This document shows, one piece after another, positions 26,034 to 34,416 of a stretch of DNA of 64,000 nucleotides. Position 1 is the first letter of the stretch; each line of letters begins with the position of its first letter. The notes below the pieces were generated by a model. It was not told the DNA's origin. It searched no databases and worked only from the letters and a program-made list of their open reading frames with translations. This DNA is from Gramella sp. Hel_I_59. GTDB taxonomy: Bacteria > Bacteroidota > Bacteroidia > Flavobacteriales > Flavobacteriaceae. Position numbers and translations under genes: made by a program. The stretch is from positions 1,426,001 through 1,490,000 of the forward strand of contig NZ_VFME01000001.1 in NCBI RefSeq assembly GCF_006714895.1, written 5' to 3'.

Positions 26034-26903
26034 ATGGAATTCAGAGAAATAAATTACGAAGAGGACTTAGATAGCATTATTCAGCTTTTAAATGCTAATT
26101 TTCCAACTACCCATACTAAGGAAGCGTTTATTTGGAAACACTATGAAAATCCTTTCGGCAAATCTTACGGTTTATTAGCGGTAGATAAAGACAGAATTGT
26201 AGGCCTCAGAATGTTCATGAGGTGGGAGTTTATTTGTGATAATCAAGTTATAAAGGCGATTCGACCAGTAGATACATGTACAGATCATGACTACAGAGGT
26301 CAGGGCTTATTTAAGAAACTGACATTAGAAGGATTGGATAATGTTAAAGCTGAAAATGAACTTATTTTTAACACTCCAAATTCTAACAGTAAGCCTGGAT
26401 ATTTAAAGATGGGTTGGAAAGAAATTGAAAATACCTTCGAATATAGGATAGGAATGCTGAATTTCTTTAAGAATGCGGTAAATTTTGAAACAATTACTTC
26501 GGAAGAAATTGAGTTCAAACAATCTTGGCTAATGAATAATCAATGTCAAACAAATATTTCAAATCATTACTTAAAGTGGAGATATAGGAATTCAGATTAT
26601 AAGATTGCCAGATCAGAAACAGGCGCAATAATTGTATACAGATTCACTTCTTTAAAGAAAATCAATACTATTATCCTGATAGATAGTTTTGGTGATAAAT
26701 TAGAGGTAAACAAATTGCTGAATTCTGTAGGCTCAAGAAATTCTATAAAGATTATTTACTTTCTTAACAATAATAAAAGCAAGGCATTCAAGTTTCTATT
26801 CACATATAGTCGGGGAAATCAGGTAGTTGTAAGTAAAGATGATGTTTGTGATATTAGTCAGAAGATTAATTTCTCTATAGGAGATTTGGAAGGAAAGTTA
26901 TAA
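26034..26903 (+). CDS. GNAT acyltransferase, paralogue of the gene at 32144
   Basis: 289 residues. GNAT motif A is clear: 'RPVDTCTDHDYRGQGLFKKLTLEGL' with the CoA loop R-G-Q-G-x-F. Other shared blocks with the 32144 gene are 'WKHYENPFGKS', 'RMFMRWEF', 'IFNTPNSNSKPGYLKMGWKEI' and 'YLKWRYRNSDY'. The C-terminal 130 residues continue beyond a single GNAT domain, as in double-GNAT or FemAB-like proteins of polysaccharide loci. It stands between a deacetylase and a glycosyltransferase and could re-acylate an exposed amine or acylate a sugar hydroxyl. The acyl donor and acceptor are unknown. Confidence 0.72.
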   Translation: MEFREINYEEDLDSIIQLLNANFPTTHTKEAFIWKHYENPFGKSYGLLAVDKDRIVGLRMFMRWEFICDNQVIKAIRPVDTCTDHDYRGQGLFKKLTLEGLDNVKAENELIFNTPNSNSKPGYLKMGWKEIENTFEYRIGMLNFFKNAVNFETITSEEIEFKQSWLMNNQCQTNISNHYLKWRYRNSDYKIARSETGAIIVYRFTSLKKINTIILIDSFGDKLEVNKLLNSVGSRNSIKIIYFLNNNKSKAFKFLFTYSRGNQVVVSKDDVCDISQKINFSIGDLEGKL

Positions 26904-26916
26904 AACTAAAAACTCA

Positions 26917-28032
26917 ATGAAAATTCTTCAATTGGTTACCCAGAGACAATATAGGGGAGCAGAAGTTTTTGCCGCAAACCTTAGTGCTGAGCTTATAAGA
27001 TTAGGACATTCCATCACGTTCGCAGGATTGTATAAAAACGAAGAGAACATTCTTGAAGTCCAGAATGCAGACAACCGAGATTTATCTGACGCTAAAACGA
27101 GCAATTTTTCGATTTCTTTGGTTAAAATTCTTCAGAGGTTAATCAAAGAAGTTAAGCCTGACGTGATTCAATGTAATGGATCAGACACCTTGAAATACAT
27201 GGCAGCCGCTTCTTTATTCGTTCCTCAAATTCCAATTATATATAGGAACATTAGTATCATAAGTGAATGGATTTCTAGCAAGCCAAAATTTTTAATATAT
27301 AAACAGATTTTTCAAAGAGTAGATCACGTATCCTCTGTTGGAGAAGAAGCTATAAACGATCTGGTCAAAACTTTTAATTTTCCTCAAAATAAAACCTCAG
27401 TCATTAGGAGAGGAATTCCAATTAAAGAAGTAGACAATGATAAGCAGCGTAGATTGCTTATTGAAGAGTTCGATCTGCAGCCCGAGGACAAAATTGCCAT
27501 GCACATTGGGAATTTTAGTCCGGAAAAAAATCATCAATTTTTAATTGATATTTTTGCTGAATTAAAGAAAACTGAACCTAATTTGAAACTAGTGTTGGTG
27601 GGTACCGGCATTCTATTTGAAAAGATAGAGAGGAGCATCGTAGAGATGGAGTTGCAAAAAACAGTGTTCTTAGCAGGTTTTCGGAAAGATATTCCAGAAT
27701 TATTAGCCGCTGTCGATTGTTTTCTACTGTCAAGTAAAGTAGAAGGAGTTCCGGGAGTGATTTTGGAAGCAGCAGCACAGAAGAAACCTTCTATTGCTAC
27801 AAATGTGGGTGGAGTTACAGAAGTGCTAAAGGATAGAGAAACTGGATTTATTATTGAAGATTTTGATCGAAAAGATTACATTAGTAAGTTGATTGCGTTA
27901 ATGAAAGATGGACAATTGCGAGAAATAATGGGAGCGAATGCATACAAATTGGTTCTGAATGAGTTTAGTCCTGAGAAGAATGCTAGAAAATTTGAAGGAC
28001 TCTATTCTGATTTAATTTCGAAAATGAAGTAG
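26917..28032 (+). CDS. family 4 glycosyltransferase
   Basis: 371-residue GT4 enzyme. 'ILQLVTQRQYRGAEVFAANLSAELIRLGH' is the N-terminal loop, 'AMHIGNFSPEKNHQFLIDIFAEL' opens the donor-binding domain, and the E-x7-E motif is in 'SSKVEGVPGVILEAAAQKKPSIATNVGGV'. Thirteen bases after the GNAT gene, so same operon. It is the last gene before the separately organised lipoprotein pair. Confidence 0.88.
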   Translation: MKILQLVTQRQYRGAEVFAANLSAELIRLGHSITFAGLYKNEENILEVQNADNRDLSDAKTSNFSISLVKILQRLIKEVKPDVIQCNGSDTLKYMAAASLFVPQIPIIYRNISIISEWISSKPKFLIYKQIFQRVDHVSSVGEEAINDLVKTFNFPQNKTSVIRRGIPIKEVDNDKQRRLLIEEFDLQPEDKIAMHIGNFSPEKNHQFLIDIFAELKKTEPNLKLVLVGTGILFEKIERSIVEMELQKTVFLAGFRKDIPELLAAVDCFLLSSKVEGVPGVILEAAAQKKPSIATNVGGVTEVLKDRETGFIIEDFDRKDYISKLIALMKDGQLREIMGANAYKLVLNEFSPEKNARKFEGLYSDLISKMK

Positions 28033-28222
28033 CACTTATACGAAATTATATTCAATATAATAAGTTATCCACTAGGAATAAATTGTTGAAAAAGAGTTGT
28101 TTTTTGGCTGGAAAGTTCTTCTTATCGGCTCCCTATCGATTATAATGACAATTACAACGAAAAGCTTTAAAATTGAAAGATGATTTATTTACTTTTCTTA
28201 AAGCGTTGTAAATTAATCTGTT

Positions 28223-29059
28223 ATGAAAAATATATTTCTTTTATTGTTTATTATCTCGATTACAGCCTGTTCTGTCGATAATGAAGTTGGAGGCTTAACT
28301 AATGAAATGGAACAAGTTAATCTAGAAGGGACTATTTCCAATGAATGTACCTGGAGTACCTATGACTTTGAAGATTATGGTATAGTATCAGTAATAGATG
28401 ATAATGATATTATTTATGTAAAATTAGTGGGAATTGAGGGTTATACAGTTGATAATGCTAAACTTCACGCTGCAAAAATAAGCTCTAAAGGCTCCAGAAC
28501 CATTAATTTTCCTACCGTAGGAAATGGTAACCTACCTCCAGGTAAAATGGAATTTCAAAAGAATGCAGAAGCTGGAAGTAATGAAATCTTATTTGAATTA
28601 GATAAATCAAATTATAATACTTCGGAAATTTTGATTGCTGTTAAGGCGACTTTTATACGGGGAGAAAATTCATTTAGTGCATGGGCAGGAGATGAAGAAG
28701 GTAAAAAGGGAGATTGGTTATATTTTCAATATGATTTTCAGAACTGTGAGCAATGTAAGGAAGATGTTTACGTCGGCCCAGATTATGATATTACTTTTAC
28801 AAATGCATACCAAGTGGAGAACTTGAATACTGGGGCGAAAATAGACAGGTTTTTTGAAAACTTATTATTGGATAAAGGTGCTGATTTAGGAGGTACTTAT
28901 ACACCTACAGTTACACAGGTTAAACAAGATTTTCAAAATGGAGTTACATACTTTGAAATAAATTATACAATTGAAGACGGTATATGTGAGGATTCGGCGA
29001 CAATTTTAATAAACGTTGTGGACTCAGCGGAATCCTATATTACGATTATCTCTGAATAG
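28223..29059 (+). CDS. lipoprotein with one copy of a novel repeat domain
   Basis: 278 residues with lipobox 'ISITAC' (Cys16), so probably an exported outer-membrane or surface lipoprotein. Residues 40-175 ('ECTWSTYDFEDYG' to 'GDWLYFQYDFQNC') look like a beta-rich domain and include 'FSAWAGDEEGKKGDW'. Residues 178-266 are a single copy of the repeat found four times in the next gene: 'TGAKIDRFFENLL', 'GTYTPTVTQVKQDF', 'NYTIEDGICEDSATILINVVD'. It has no recognised enzymatic motif. A strong terminator follows directly, and a 190-base gap precedes it, marking it as a unit separate from the glycosyltransferase operon. Confidence 0.7.
   Translation: MKNIFLLLFIISITACSVDNEVGGLTNEMEQVNLEGTISNECTWSTYDFEDYGIVSVIDDNDIIYVKLVGIEGYTVDNAKLHAAKISSKGSRTINFPTVGNGNLPPGKMEFQKNAEAGSNEILFELDKSNYNTSEILIAVKATFIRGENSFSAWAGDEEGKKGDWLYFQYDFQNCEQCKEDVYVGPDYDITFTNAYQVENLNTGAKIDRFFENLLLDKGADLGGTYTPTVTQVKQDFQNGVTYFEINYTIEDGICEDSATILINVVDSAESYITIISE
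28754..29020 (+). repeat. single copy of the 88-residue repeat (lipoprotein 1)
   Basis: Codes residues 178-266 of the lipoprotein at 28223. It shares with the repeats at 29515-30582 the pair of cysteines (one at each end), the helical 'T-x-A-[KR]-I-x-R-F-[FY]-x-x-L-L' block, the 'G-x-[FY]-x-P-[ST]' turn and the closing 'C-x-D-S-A-x-[IL]' strand. Confidence 0.7.
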
Positions 29060-29074
29060 ATCGAATTAAATTTA

Positions 29075-29110
29075 TTAAAGCGCCTACTTTGATAAAGACA
29101 GGCGCTTTAA
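29075..29110 (+). terminator. rho-independent-like terminator after lipoprotein 1
   Basis: Perfect 11-base inverted repeat TTAAAGCGCCT (29075-29085) / AGGCGCTTTAA (29100-29110) with a 14-base loop, 15 bases after the stop. The following sequence is AT-rich rather than a pure T run. It separates the two repeat lipoprotein genes. Confidence 0.7.
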
Positions 29111-29207
29111 TAATTATAATGCACCCTTTGCAACCTAGTACGCCAAAATCTATGAGAACTATTTTTTTGTTAATTTAATATAAATTCATATACAAAGTTA
29201 TAACATG

Positions 29208-29240
29208 TTGAACAACAGACTCTTATAAATCGTAATTTTG
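29208..29240 (+). promoter_or_regulatory. probable promoter of the repeat lipoprotein gene
   Basis: TTG at 29208-29210, 22 bases, TAATTTTG at 29233-29240: close to the Bacteroidota consensus (TTG, 19-21, TAnnTTTG). It lies in the 341-base gap after the terminator and would give an untranslated leader of about 155 bases before ATG 29401. A weaker box TAATATTG at 29366-29373 is an alternative nearer to the gene. Confidence 0.45.
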
Positions 29241-29400
29241 TTGTTCAAGATTAATAAATTCATGTAAATCCCTACAAAAATTGATTGAAAATATGAGGTT
29301 TTAGTGTTTTTATCTACTATATATGCGTTTCAACGAATATATATTCTATATCATTAACTTAGTAGTAATATTGTAAGATAAATCCTAAAACTAAATTATA

Positions 29401-30585
29401 ATGAATAGATTTTTACTACTAATCTTTGCAGTAGCTTTATCATCTTGCTCTGTTGAAGAAATTGAAAACAATGATTCATTCGCATCGGCGAATGCAACAG
29501 TAGAAACCATTGGTTGTGCTGGACCAGACAATACAAAGACCGTGACACGTGAATTTGTGAATGAGAACCTTTACACTGCTGCACGAATTAAAAGATTTTA
29601 TTTAAACTTGTTAGGGAAGAACGTTAGTAGAGAAGGTGATTTCAACCCATCTATAAGCGAAATTGCTTCTGATTACTTGGAAAATCCTCTAGGAGACTTT
29701 TCAACTACATATTCCGTTAATAATAATGGTTGCGAAGATTCTGCAAATTTGACCTTGAAAGTCGTTGAATTTTTAGATGAAAATTGTGCAGAAATAGCTG
29801 GAGCGGACGTAACACGAAATATAACTCCTGATTTTGTGCAGGACGAGTTGTATACTGATGCTCGAATTAAGAGATTTTTCTTAGAAATGTTAGATGATGG
29901 AGTAAGTCAAACTGGAACTTTCAATCCTACAATTGCTCAGATCAAAGCAGATTATCTAAACAACGGTGTAGGAATATATACCACTACTTATTCAGTGGTC
30001 GATGGAAATTGCCAGGACTCTACTGAATTAAGCATTATTATAGAAGAGGTTTGTAACATCAACGCAGGATCTGATAACACTGTAACAATTACACCTCAAT
30101 TTGTAGAAGAAGAATTAGATACAGATGCAAAAATTGATAGATTCTTTTTAGACCTAGTTGAAGATGGAGTTAGTGAAGACGGTAATTTTTCGCCTAGTAT
30201 TCAAGAAATTAAAACGCAATACATCAACAACGGACCTGGATCTTACACTACTGTCTACACCGTAGGTGAAAATAACTGTCAGGATTCAGCTGAAATAACA
30301 GTTGTTATAGAGGAAGCGTGTGATATCAATGCAGGATCTGATAAATATGTAACACTTACTAGAGACTATGTTCAGAAGAATCTTTACACTGCTGCCAGAA
30401 TTAAAAGATTCTATCTAAATCTACTAGATGCTGGAGTAAATAAAGAAGGGTCTTTCGATCCAACAATTTCTGAAATCGCTTCTAGCTACAGAGCAAATCC
30501 TATAGGTGAATTCACAACTACTTACACAGTGACATCTAACGGATGTTCAGATAATGTCGAATTGACAATCAATGTTGTAGAGTAA
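29401..30585 (+). CDS. lipoprotein with four tandem copies of a novel repeat
   Basis: 394 residues, lipobox 'ALSSC' (Cys16). After a short linker the whole protein is four units of about 85-88 residues: 39-123, 129-216, 218-305 and 307-394. Each begins with a cysteine and, in units 2-4, A-G-[AS]-D, then V-T-x-T, a predicted helix '[TA]-x-A-[RK]-I-x-R-F-[FY]-L', a 'G-x-F-x-P-[ST]-I' turn, a second helix and 'T-x-Y-[ST]-V...C-x-D'. The two cysteines per unit may pair outside the cell. The closing strand resembles Ig-like repeats of Bacteroidota surface proteins, but the helical half does not. Units 1 and 4 are the most alike. No enzymatic motif. Role unknown; a surface or polymer-binding role would fit. 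Confidence 0.75.
   Translation: MNRFLLLIFAVALSSCSVEEIENNDSFASANATVETIGCAGPDNTKTVTREFVNENLYTAARIKRFYLNLLGKNVSREGDFNPSISEIASDYLENPLGDFSTTYSVNNNGCEDSANLTLKVVEFLDENCAEIAGADVTRNITPDFVQDELYTDARIKRFFLEMLDDGVSQTGTFNPTIAQIKADYLNNGVGIYTTTYSVVDGNCQDSTELSIIIEEVCNINAGSDNTVTITPQFVEEELDTDAKIDRFFLDLVEDGVSEDGNFSPSIQEIKTQYINNGPGSYTTVYTVGENNCQDSAEITVVIEEACDINAGSDKYVTLTRDYVQKNLYTAARIKRFYLNLLDAGVNKEGSFDPTISEIASSYRANPIGEFTTTYTVTSNGCSDNVELTINVVE
29515..30582 (+). repeat. four tandem ~88-residue coding repeats
   Basis: Units at about 29515-29769, 29785-30048, 30052-30315 and 30319-30582. Units 1 and 4 also agree at the DNA level around the helix block (CTTTACACTGCTGC... in both), pointing to internal duplication. 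Units 3 and 4 both start with cysteine followed by 'xINAGSD'. Confidence 0.8.
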
Positions 30586-30606
30586 TTTTCCCAAACATAT
30601 TAACTG

Positions 30607-30637
30607 AAAGAACGCCAATATGGCGTTCTTTTTTTTT
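30607..30637 (+). terminator. terminator after the repeat lipoprotein
   Basis: Stem AAGAACGCC (30608-30616) / GGCGTTCTT (30622-30630), five-base loop, followed by seven more T: a classical rho-independent terminator 22 bases after the stop codon. Confidence 0.88.
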
Positions 30638-30917
30638 ACTGATATTAAAAAACTAGCTTACTCTGCATATCTTTTATTAATAGGGATGATATAAATGGCT
30701 ATCACAATCCTCTGGTAGTCTTCATAATTATACCGTTGGTGAATTTTACTGATGAAATTGTGAACACTAAATTTCTAAAGTGAAATCCAGAAGTTTCGAA
30801 TAATTGTTCATGATATTTATTAATTGAAAAATTGAGTAATGGATTTTTGATTCACTAAGTTTATAGCATATAAAATATAAATTAACGAATCTTCGAAGGT
30901 TTTTGTTTCAATGTAGG

Positions 30918-30948
30918 TTGGCAGCATTATCTTATTCCCGTAATTTTG
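30918..30948 (+). promoter_or_regulatory. promoter of the glycosyltransferase operon at 30977
   Basis: TTG (30918-30920), 20 bases, TAATTTTG (30941-30948): an almost ideal Bacteroidota promoter, 29 bases before the ATG. The rest of the 391-base gap (30638-30917) shows nothing recognisable. Confidence 0.65.
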
Positions 30949-30976
30949 TTTTTTAATAGTGCACCGAATATATTAG

Positions 30977-32089
30977 ATGAAAAAGATTAAAGTACTTCAT
31001 ATTATAAAATCACTTGGTCGAGGCGGTGCAGAAATGTTACTTCCCGAGACGCTAAGAATTCACGACAGAAATAAGTTTGACTTTCATTATATATATTTCC
31101 TCCCTTGGAAAGATCAAATGGTGGAATCTATTGAAGAATTTGGCGGAAAGGTAAATTGTTTTAGTAGCAACGATAATATTCGACTCCTTTTGAAATATAA
31201 AGAAGTTATTATTTATTGCAGGGATCATCATATAGATGTTATTCATTGTCACTTACCTTGGGCCGGCTTTCTGGGCCGGATAGTCTATAAAAGAACAGGT
31301 ATTCCAGTAATGTATACCGAACATAATATGCAAGAGCGGTATCATAAGTTAACTAAGGTTATAAATAAAGCTACTTTCAACTCTCAGAGCTTAGCACTTG
31401 GGGTTTCTGAAGATGTAAAAAAGTCAATTGAAACAAATATAGCACCGAAAATTCCGGTTAAAACTCTACTTAATGGAGTTAACACTAAAAATTTTAATCG
31501 AGAGATTGTATCATCTTCTATTAGAATAGACTACGAAATTCCTAATGATGCAGTAGTAATTGGAACAGTAGCCGTGTTCAGGTTCCAGAAACGTCTAAAG
31601 GAATGGTTACAGGTTTTCGCTGAAGTTCACGCAGTGAATTCGAAGGTATATGGCATTATAGTAGGAGCTGGACCGCTAGAAGATGAAATAAAGGCAGAGT
31701 TTTCAAGATTGAATCTTGAAGGAAAAGTGTTTTTTCCAGGCTTGCAAACCGAAGTAAAACCTTATCTAAAGGCTATGGATATTTTCATGATGTGTTCATC
31801 TTTTGAAGGTCTTCCGATAGCATTGTTAGAAGCCATGAGTATGGAATGCGCTGTGGTATCTACTATGGCTGGAGGCATTAAAGAGGTTATTAGACACGAT
31901 AAGGATGGCTTAATCTGTCTGGTTGAAGAATGGTCCAGATTAGCCGATTTCTGTCAAATCCTCATTAATGATTCCTCCCAATTGAAATCTTTCAAAATCG
32001 CGGCTAGGGAAAGAGTAATAGGGTCTTTTAGCTTAACAAATATGGTCGAAGAACTGGAAGAGTTTTATGCCGCAGCCGTCACAGGTTAG
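30977..32089 (+). CDS. family 4 glycosyltransferase
   Basis: 370-residue GT4 enzyme: 'KVLHIIKSLGRGGAEMLLPETLR' N-terminal loop, 'HCHLPWAGFLGRI' in the acceptor domain, 'IGTVAVFRFQKRLKEWLQVFAEV' at the start of the donor domain and the E-x7-E motif in 'SSFEGLPIALLEAMSMECAVVSTMAGGIKEVI'. First gene after the lipoprotein island, with its own promoter. Sugar specificity unknown. Confidence 0.88.
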   Translation: MKKIKVLHIIKSLGRGGAEMLLPETLRIHDRNKFDFHYIYFLPWKDQMVESIEEFGGKVNCFSSNDNIRLLLKYKEVIIYCRDHHIDVIHCHLPWAGFLGRIVYKRTGIPVMYTEHNMQERYHKLTKVINKATFNSQSLALGVSEDVKKSIETNIAPKIPVKTLLNGVNTKNFNREIVSSSIRIDYEIPNDAVVIGTVAVFRFQKRLKEWLQVFAEVHAVNSKVYGIIVGAGPLEDEIKAEFSRLNLEGKVFFPGLQTEVKPYLKAMDIFMMCSSFEGLPIALLEAMSMECAVVSTMAGGIKEVIRHDKDGLICLVEEWSRLADFCQILINDSSQLKSFKIAARERVIGSFSLTNMVEELEEFYAAAVTG

Positions 32090-32143
32090 TAATTCTTTAA
32101 TTTAGGAGTTTAACTTATCGTCCAACAAAATATACCTTATACA

Positions 32144-33076
32144 ATGCATATTAGAGAAGCTGAAGAAAAGGATATTCCAGAAATCTTGCGAGTATTAAAA
32201 GCTAGTCTTGGCGAAACTTCTTCTAAAAAAACTGAAGATATTTGGAGATACAAACACCTAGATAATCCTTTTGGTAAATCCTTAGTACTATTAGCTATTG
32301 AAGACGATAACATCATTGGCGTGAGAGCCTTTATGAAATGGCAGTGGAAGAAAAAAGATGAAACGTTTTTTTGTTTTAGGGCTGTAGATACGGCTACTCA
32401 TCCTAATCATCAGGGAAAAGGTGTATTTAAAAAACTTACATTGGAAGCTATTCAGAGAGCAAAGTTAGCTAAGCATCACTTCATTTTCAATACCCCAAAC
32501 CAACAGAGTTTGCCGGGATATTTAAAAATGAAATGGGAAATAGTGGACAAAATAAAGGTTCATTTGTATCTCACATATCCAAAAAAGATTTCTGGAGAGA
32601 TTAATACAGACACGATTAATTTGATAGAAACGGAAATCCAAGATTTATGTGATTCATATAACAAACAGAACAACTTGCAAGGAAAATTTTATACTCCAAA
32701 AAATGTTAGTTATTTATCCTGGAGGTTTCAAAATAATCCTATGCAGGTTTATGATATTTTCGAGGAAAAAGGTATTTACCTCGCTGCCTATGTAAAACAA
32801 CATAAAAATATCAAAGAATTGCGTATATCTGAAGCCATGGTAACTGAAGACCAGAGAAAGCTGGCTAAAATTGTCATTAAAAATTGGTGTAGTAAACATG
32901 GTGCCTACATTGTTAGTTCTGCAATAGCTCTCAATTTTTTATCAAGGCTAAATCTATCCGGTGGTTTTGGGCCTGTGTTGACTGCAAGAGATTTGAATTT
33001 ATCTTCTCAAGAATATTCCGAAGTATTAGATTTAGATAGTTTTATTTATACATTAGGAGATTTAGAATTATTCTAG
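32144..33076 (+). CDS. GNAT acyltransferase, paralogue of the gene at 26034
   Basis: 310 residues. CoA loop in 'RAVDTATHPNHQGKGVFKKLTLEAI' (Q-G-K-G-x-F). Shares 'DNPFGKS', 'RAFMKWQW', 'FIFNTPNQQSLPGYLKMKWEIVD' and 'YLSWRFQNNP' with the 26034 protein in the same order. Its stop is directly followed by the ATG of the polymerase-like gene at 33077, so the two are translationally linked. Probable O- or N-acylation of the repeat unit; substrate unknown. Confidence 0.72.
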   Translation: MHIREAEEKDIPEILRVLKASLGETSSKKTEDIWRYKHLDNPFGKSLVLLAIEDDNIIGVRAFMKWQWKKKDETFFCFRAVDTATHPNHQGKGVFKKLTLEAIQRAKLAKHHFIFNTPNQQSLPGYLKMKWEIVDKIKVHLYLTYPKKISGEINTDTINLIETEIQDLCDSYNKQNNLQGKFYTPKNVSYLSWRFQNNPMQVYDIFEEKGIYLAAYVKQHKNIKELRISEAMVTEDQRKLAKIVIKNWCSKHGAYIVSSAIALNFLSRLNLSGGFGPVLTARDLNLSSQEYSEVLDLDSFIYTLGDLELF

Positions 33077-34303
33077 ATGATTGGAGCAATTTTTCTGGCA
33101 TTAATTTTAGCCTTAGTTAATCAAGGAATATTTGGTTTTTTTAAAAAAAGACACAAATTTTTCTCTGTTCCTCTAATGAACAAATTATATTTCTATCATC
33201 TAATCTTCTGGCTTACCTATTACACTTACGCGCTATTTAATGCGTCTGACTCTAAGAATTATTACCGGAACACACAAGATTATAGAGGGGACTGGCTTGA
33301 CCTATATGGTACGAGTACAACTTTTATAGATTTTATAGCATACCCATTAACGAACATGATGAATTTACCATATGTTGTAGTGATGGTAATATTTGCGTGG
33401 ATAGGTTACCTGGGATTTATATTTACCTATCTATTTTTCCGGGAAAATATCCCAGTAAAGATAAATCTTTTCAAGAAATGGGATTTTCTATTTATACTTC
33501 TGTTTTTGCCTAATATGCACTTCTGGACTTCCTCTTTAGGGAAAGGTTCAGTCATATTTCTAGGTATCATGATGTTTGTATATGCACTTAAAATGCCTAA
33601 AAAAAGGTGGTTGACGCTGGTAGTGGGGTCGCTTATAATTTATCACGTACGGCCACATGTTTTTATGTTTATGGTCGTAGGCGCAGGTTTAGGCTTTATG
33701 AGTGGTAACAAGAAAGTTTCAACAGGTATGAAAGTAGGTGCTTTCATTGGAATGTTAGCTTTGTTATTTCTTATTCAGGATAAGGTGTTATCTGTTGTAA
33801 ACTTAGGTGGGTCTGATGACGTGGTGAATGATTTTCAAGATTTTACAACTTCTCGATCTGAAGGTTTAAGTGAAGATGCTGGATCTGGAGTAGATATGGC
33901 AAATTATCCTCTTCCAATTAAATTGTTTACGTTTTGGTTTAGACCCTTGTTTATAGATGCACCTGGAATTTTAGGGCTCATTGTCTCGGCAGAAAATTTG
34001 CTTTACTTGCTAATTACATTTAAAATTATGAAGAAGGACTTCATTTCATTTATTAAAAAGTCAGGTCCTCTGGTAAAAATGAGCTTTGTTGTTTTTTTAA
34101 TGACTTCTTTGGCAATGACTTTTGTAATGTCTAACCTTGGAATAATAATGCGTCAAAAGTCAATGGTAATGTATTTTCTATTCTTTGTAGTTTATTACTA
34201 TATGGCTGAAAAAAGATATTTGGAAATTTTAAAAATAAGGAAGTTGAGAGCAAAAGAAAAGCTTAAGAATTCCAGTGAAAACCCGGTTATCCAATCGCGA
34301 TAG
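33077..34303 (+). CDS. polytopic membrane protein, probable O-antigen/capsule polymerase (Wzy-like)
   Basis: 408 residues with about ten hydrophobic segments and a large periplasmic-type loop around residues 245-285 ('DDVVNDFQDFTTSRSEGLSED'), the layout of Wzy/EpsG polymerases. 'YHVRPHVFMFMVVGAG' supplies the charged R/H motif usually placed near the membrane in these enzymes, and 'FWTSSLGKGS' is another pattern common in them. No other polymerase candidate exists in the locus. The family is poorly conserved, so this rests on topology and location. The basic C-terminal tail (from 'YLEILKIRKLRAKEKLK') is cytoplasmic-looking. Confidence 0.68.
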   Translation: MIGAIFLALILALVNQGIFGFFKKRHKFFSVPLMNKLYFYHLIFWLTYYTYALFNASDSKNYYRNTQDYRGDWLDLYGTSTTFIDFIAYPLTNMMNLPYVVVMVIFAWIGYLGFIFTYLFFRENIPVKINLFKKWDFLFILLFLPNMHFWTSSLGKGSVIFLGIMMFVYALKMPKKRWLTLVVGSLIIYHVRPHVFMFMVVGAGLGFMSGNKKVSTGMKVGAFIGMLALLFLIQDKVLSVVNLGGSDDVVNDFQDFTTSRSEGLSEDAGSGVDMANYPLPIKLFTFWFRPLFIDAPGILGLIVSAENLLYLLITFKIMKKDFISFIKKSGPLVKMSFVVFLMTSLAMTFVMSNLGIIMRQKSMVMYFLFFVVYYYMAEKRYLEILKIRKLRAKEKLKNSSENPVIQSR

Positions 34304-34416
34304 TAGTACAAAGACTGACGAGAAGGTTAAAGTAGGTCAAATCCTTACTGCATAGGAATCCCTAGCTTATGTGACTATAAAATTGAAAAGCATTATTCGA
34401 GATTAAGTAATAATGA

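Noticed and set aside
28635..28826. 63-codon plus-strand ORF inside the first repeat lipoprotein
   Set aside because: It is a different frame of a gene with lipobox and repeat domain, and shows no domain of its own.
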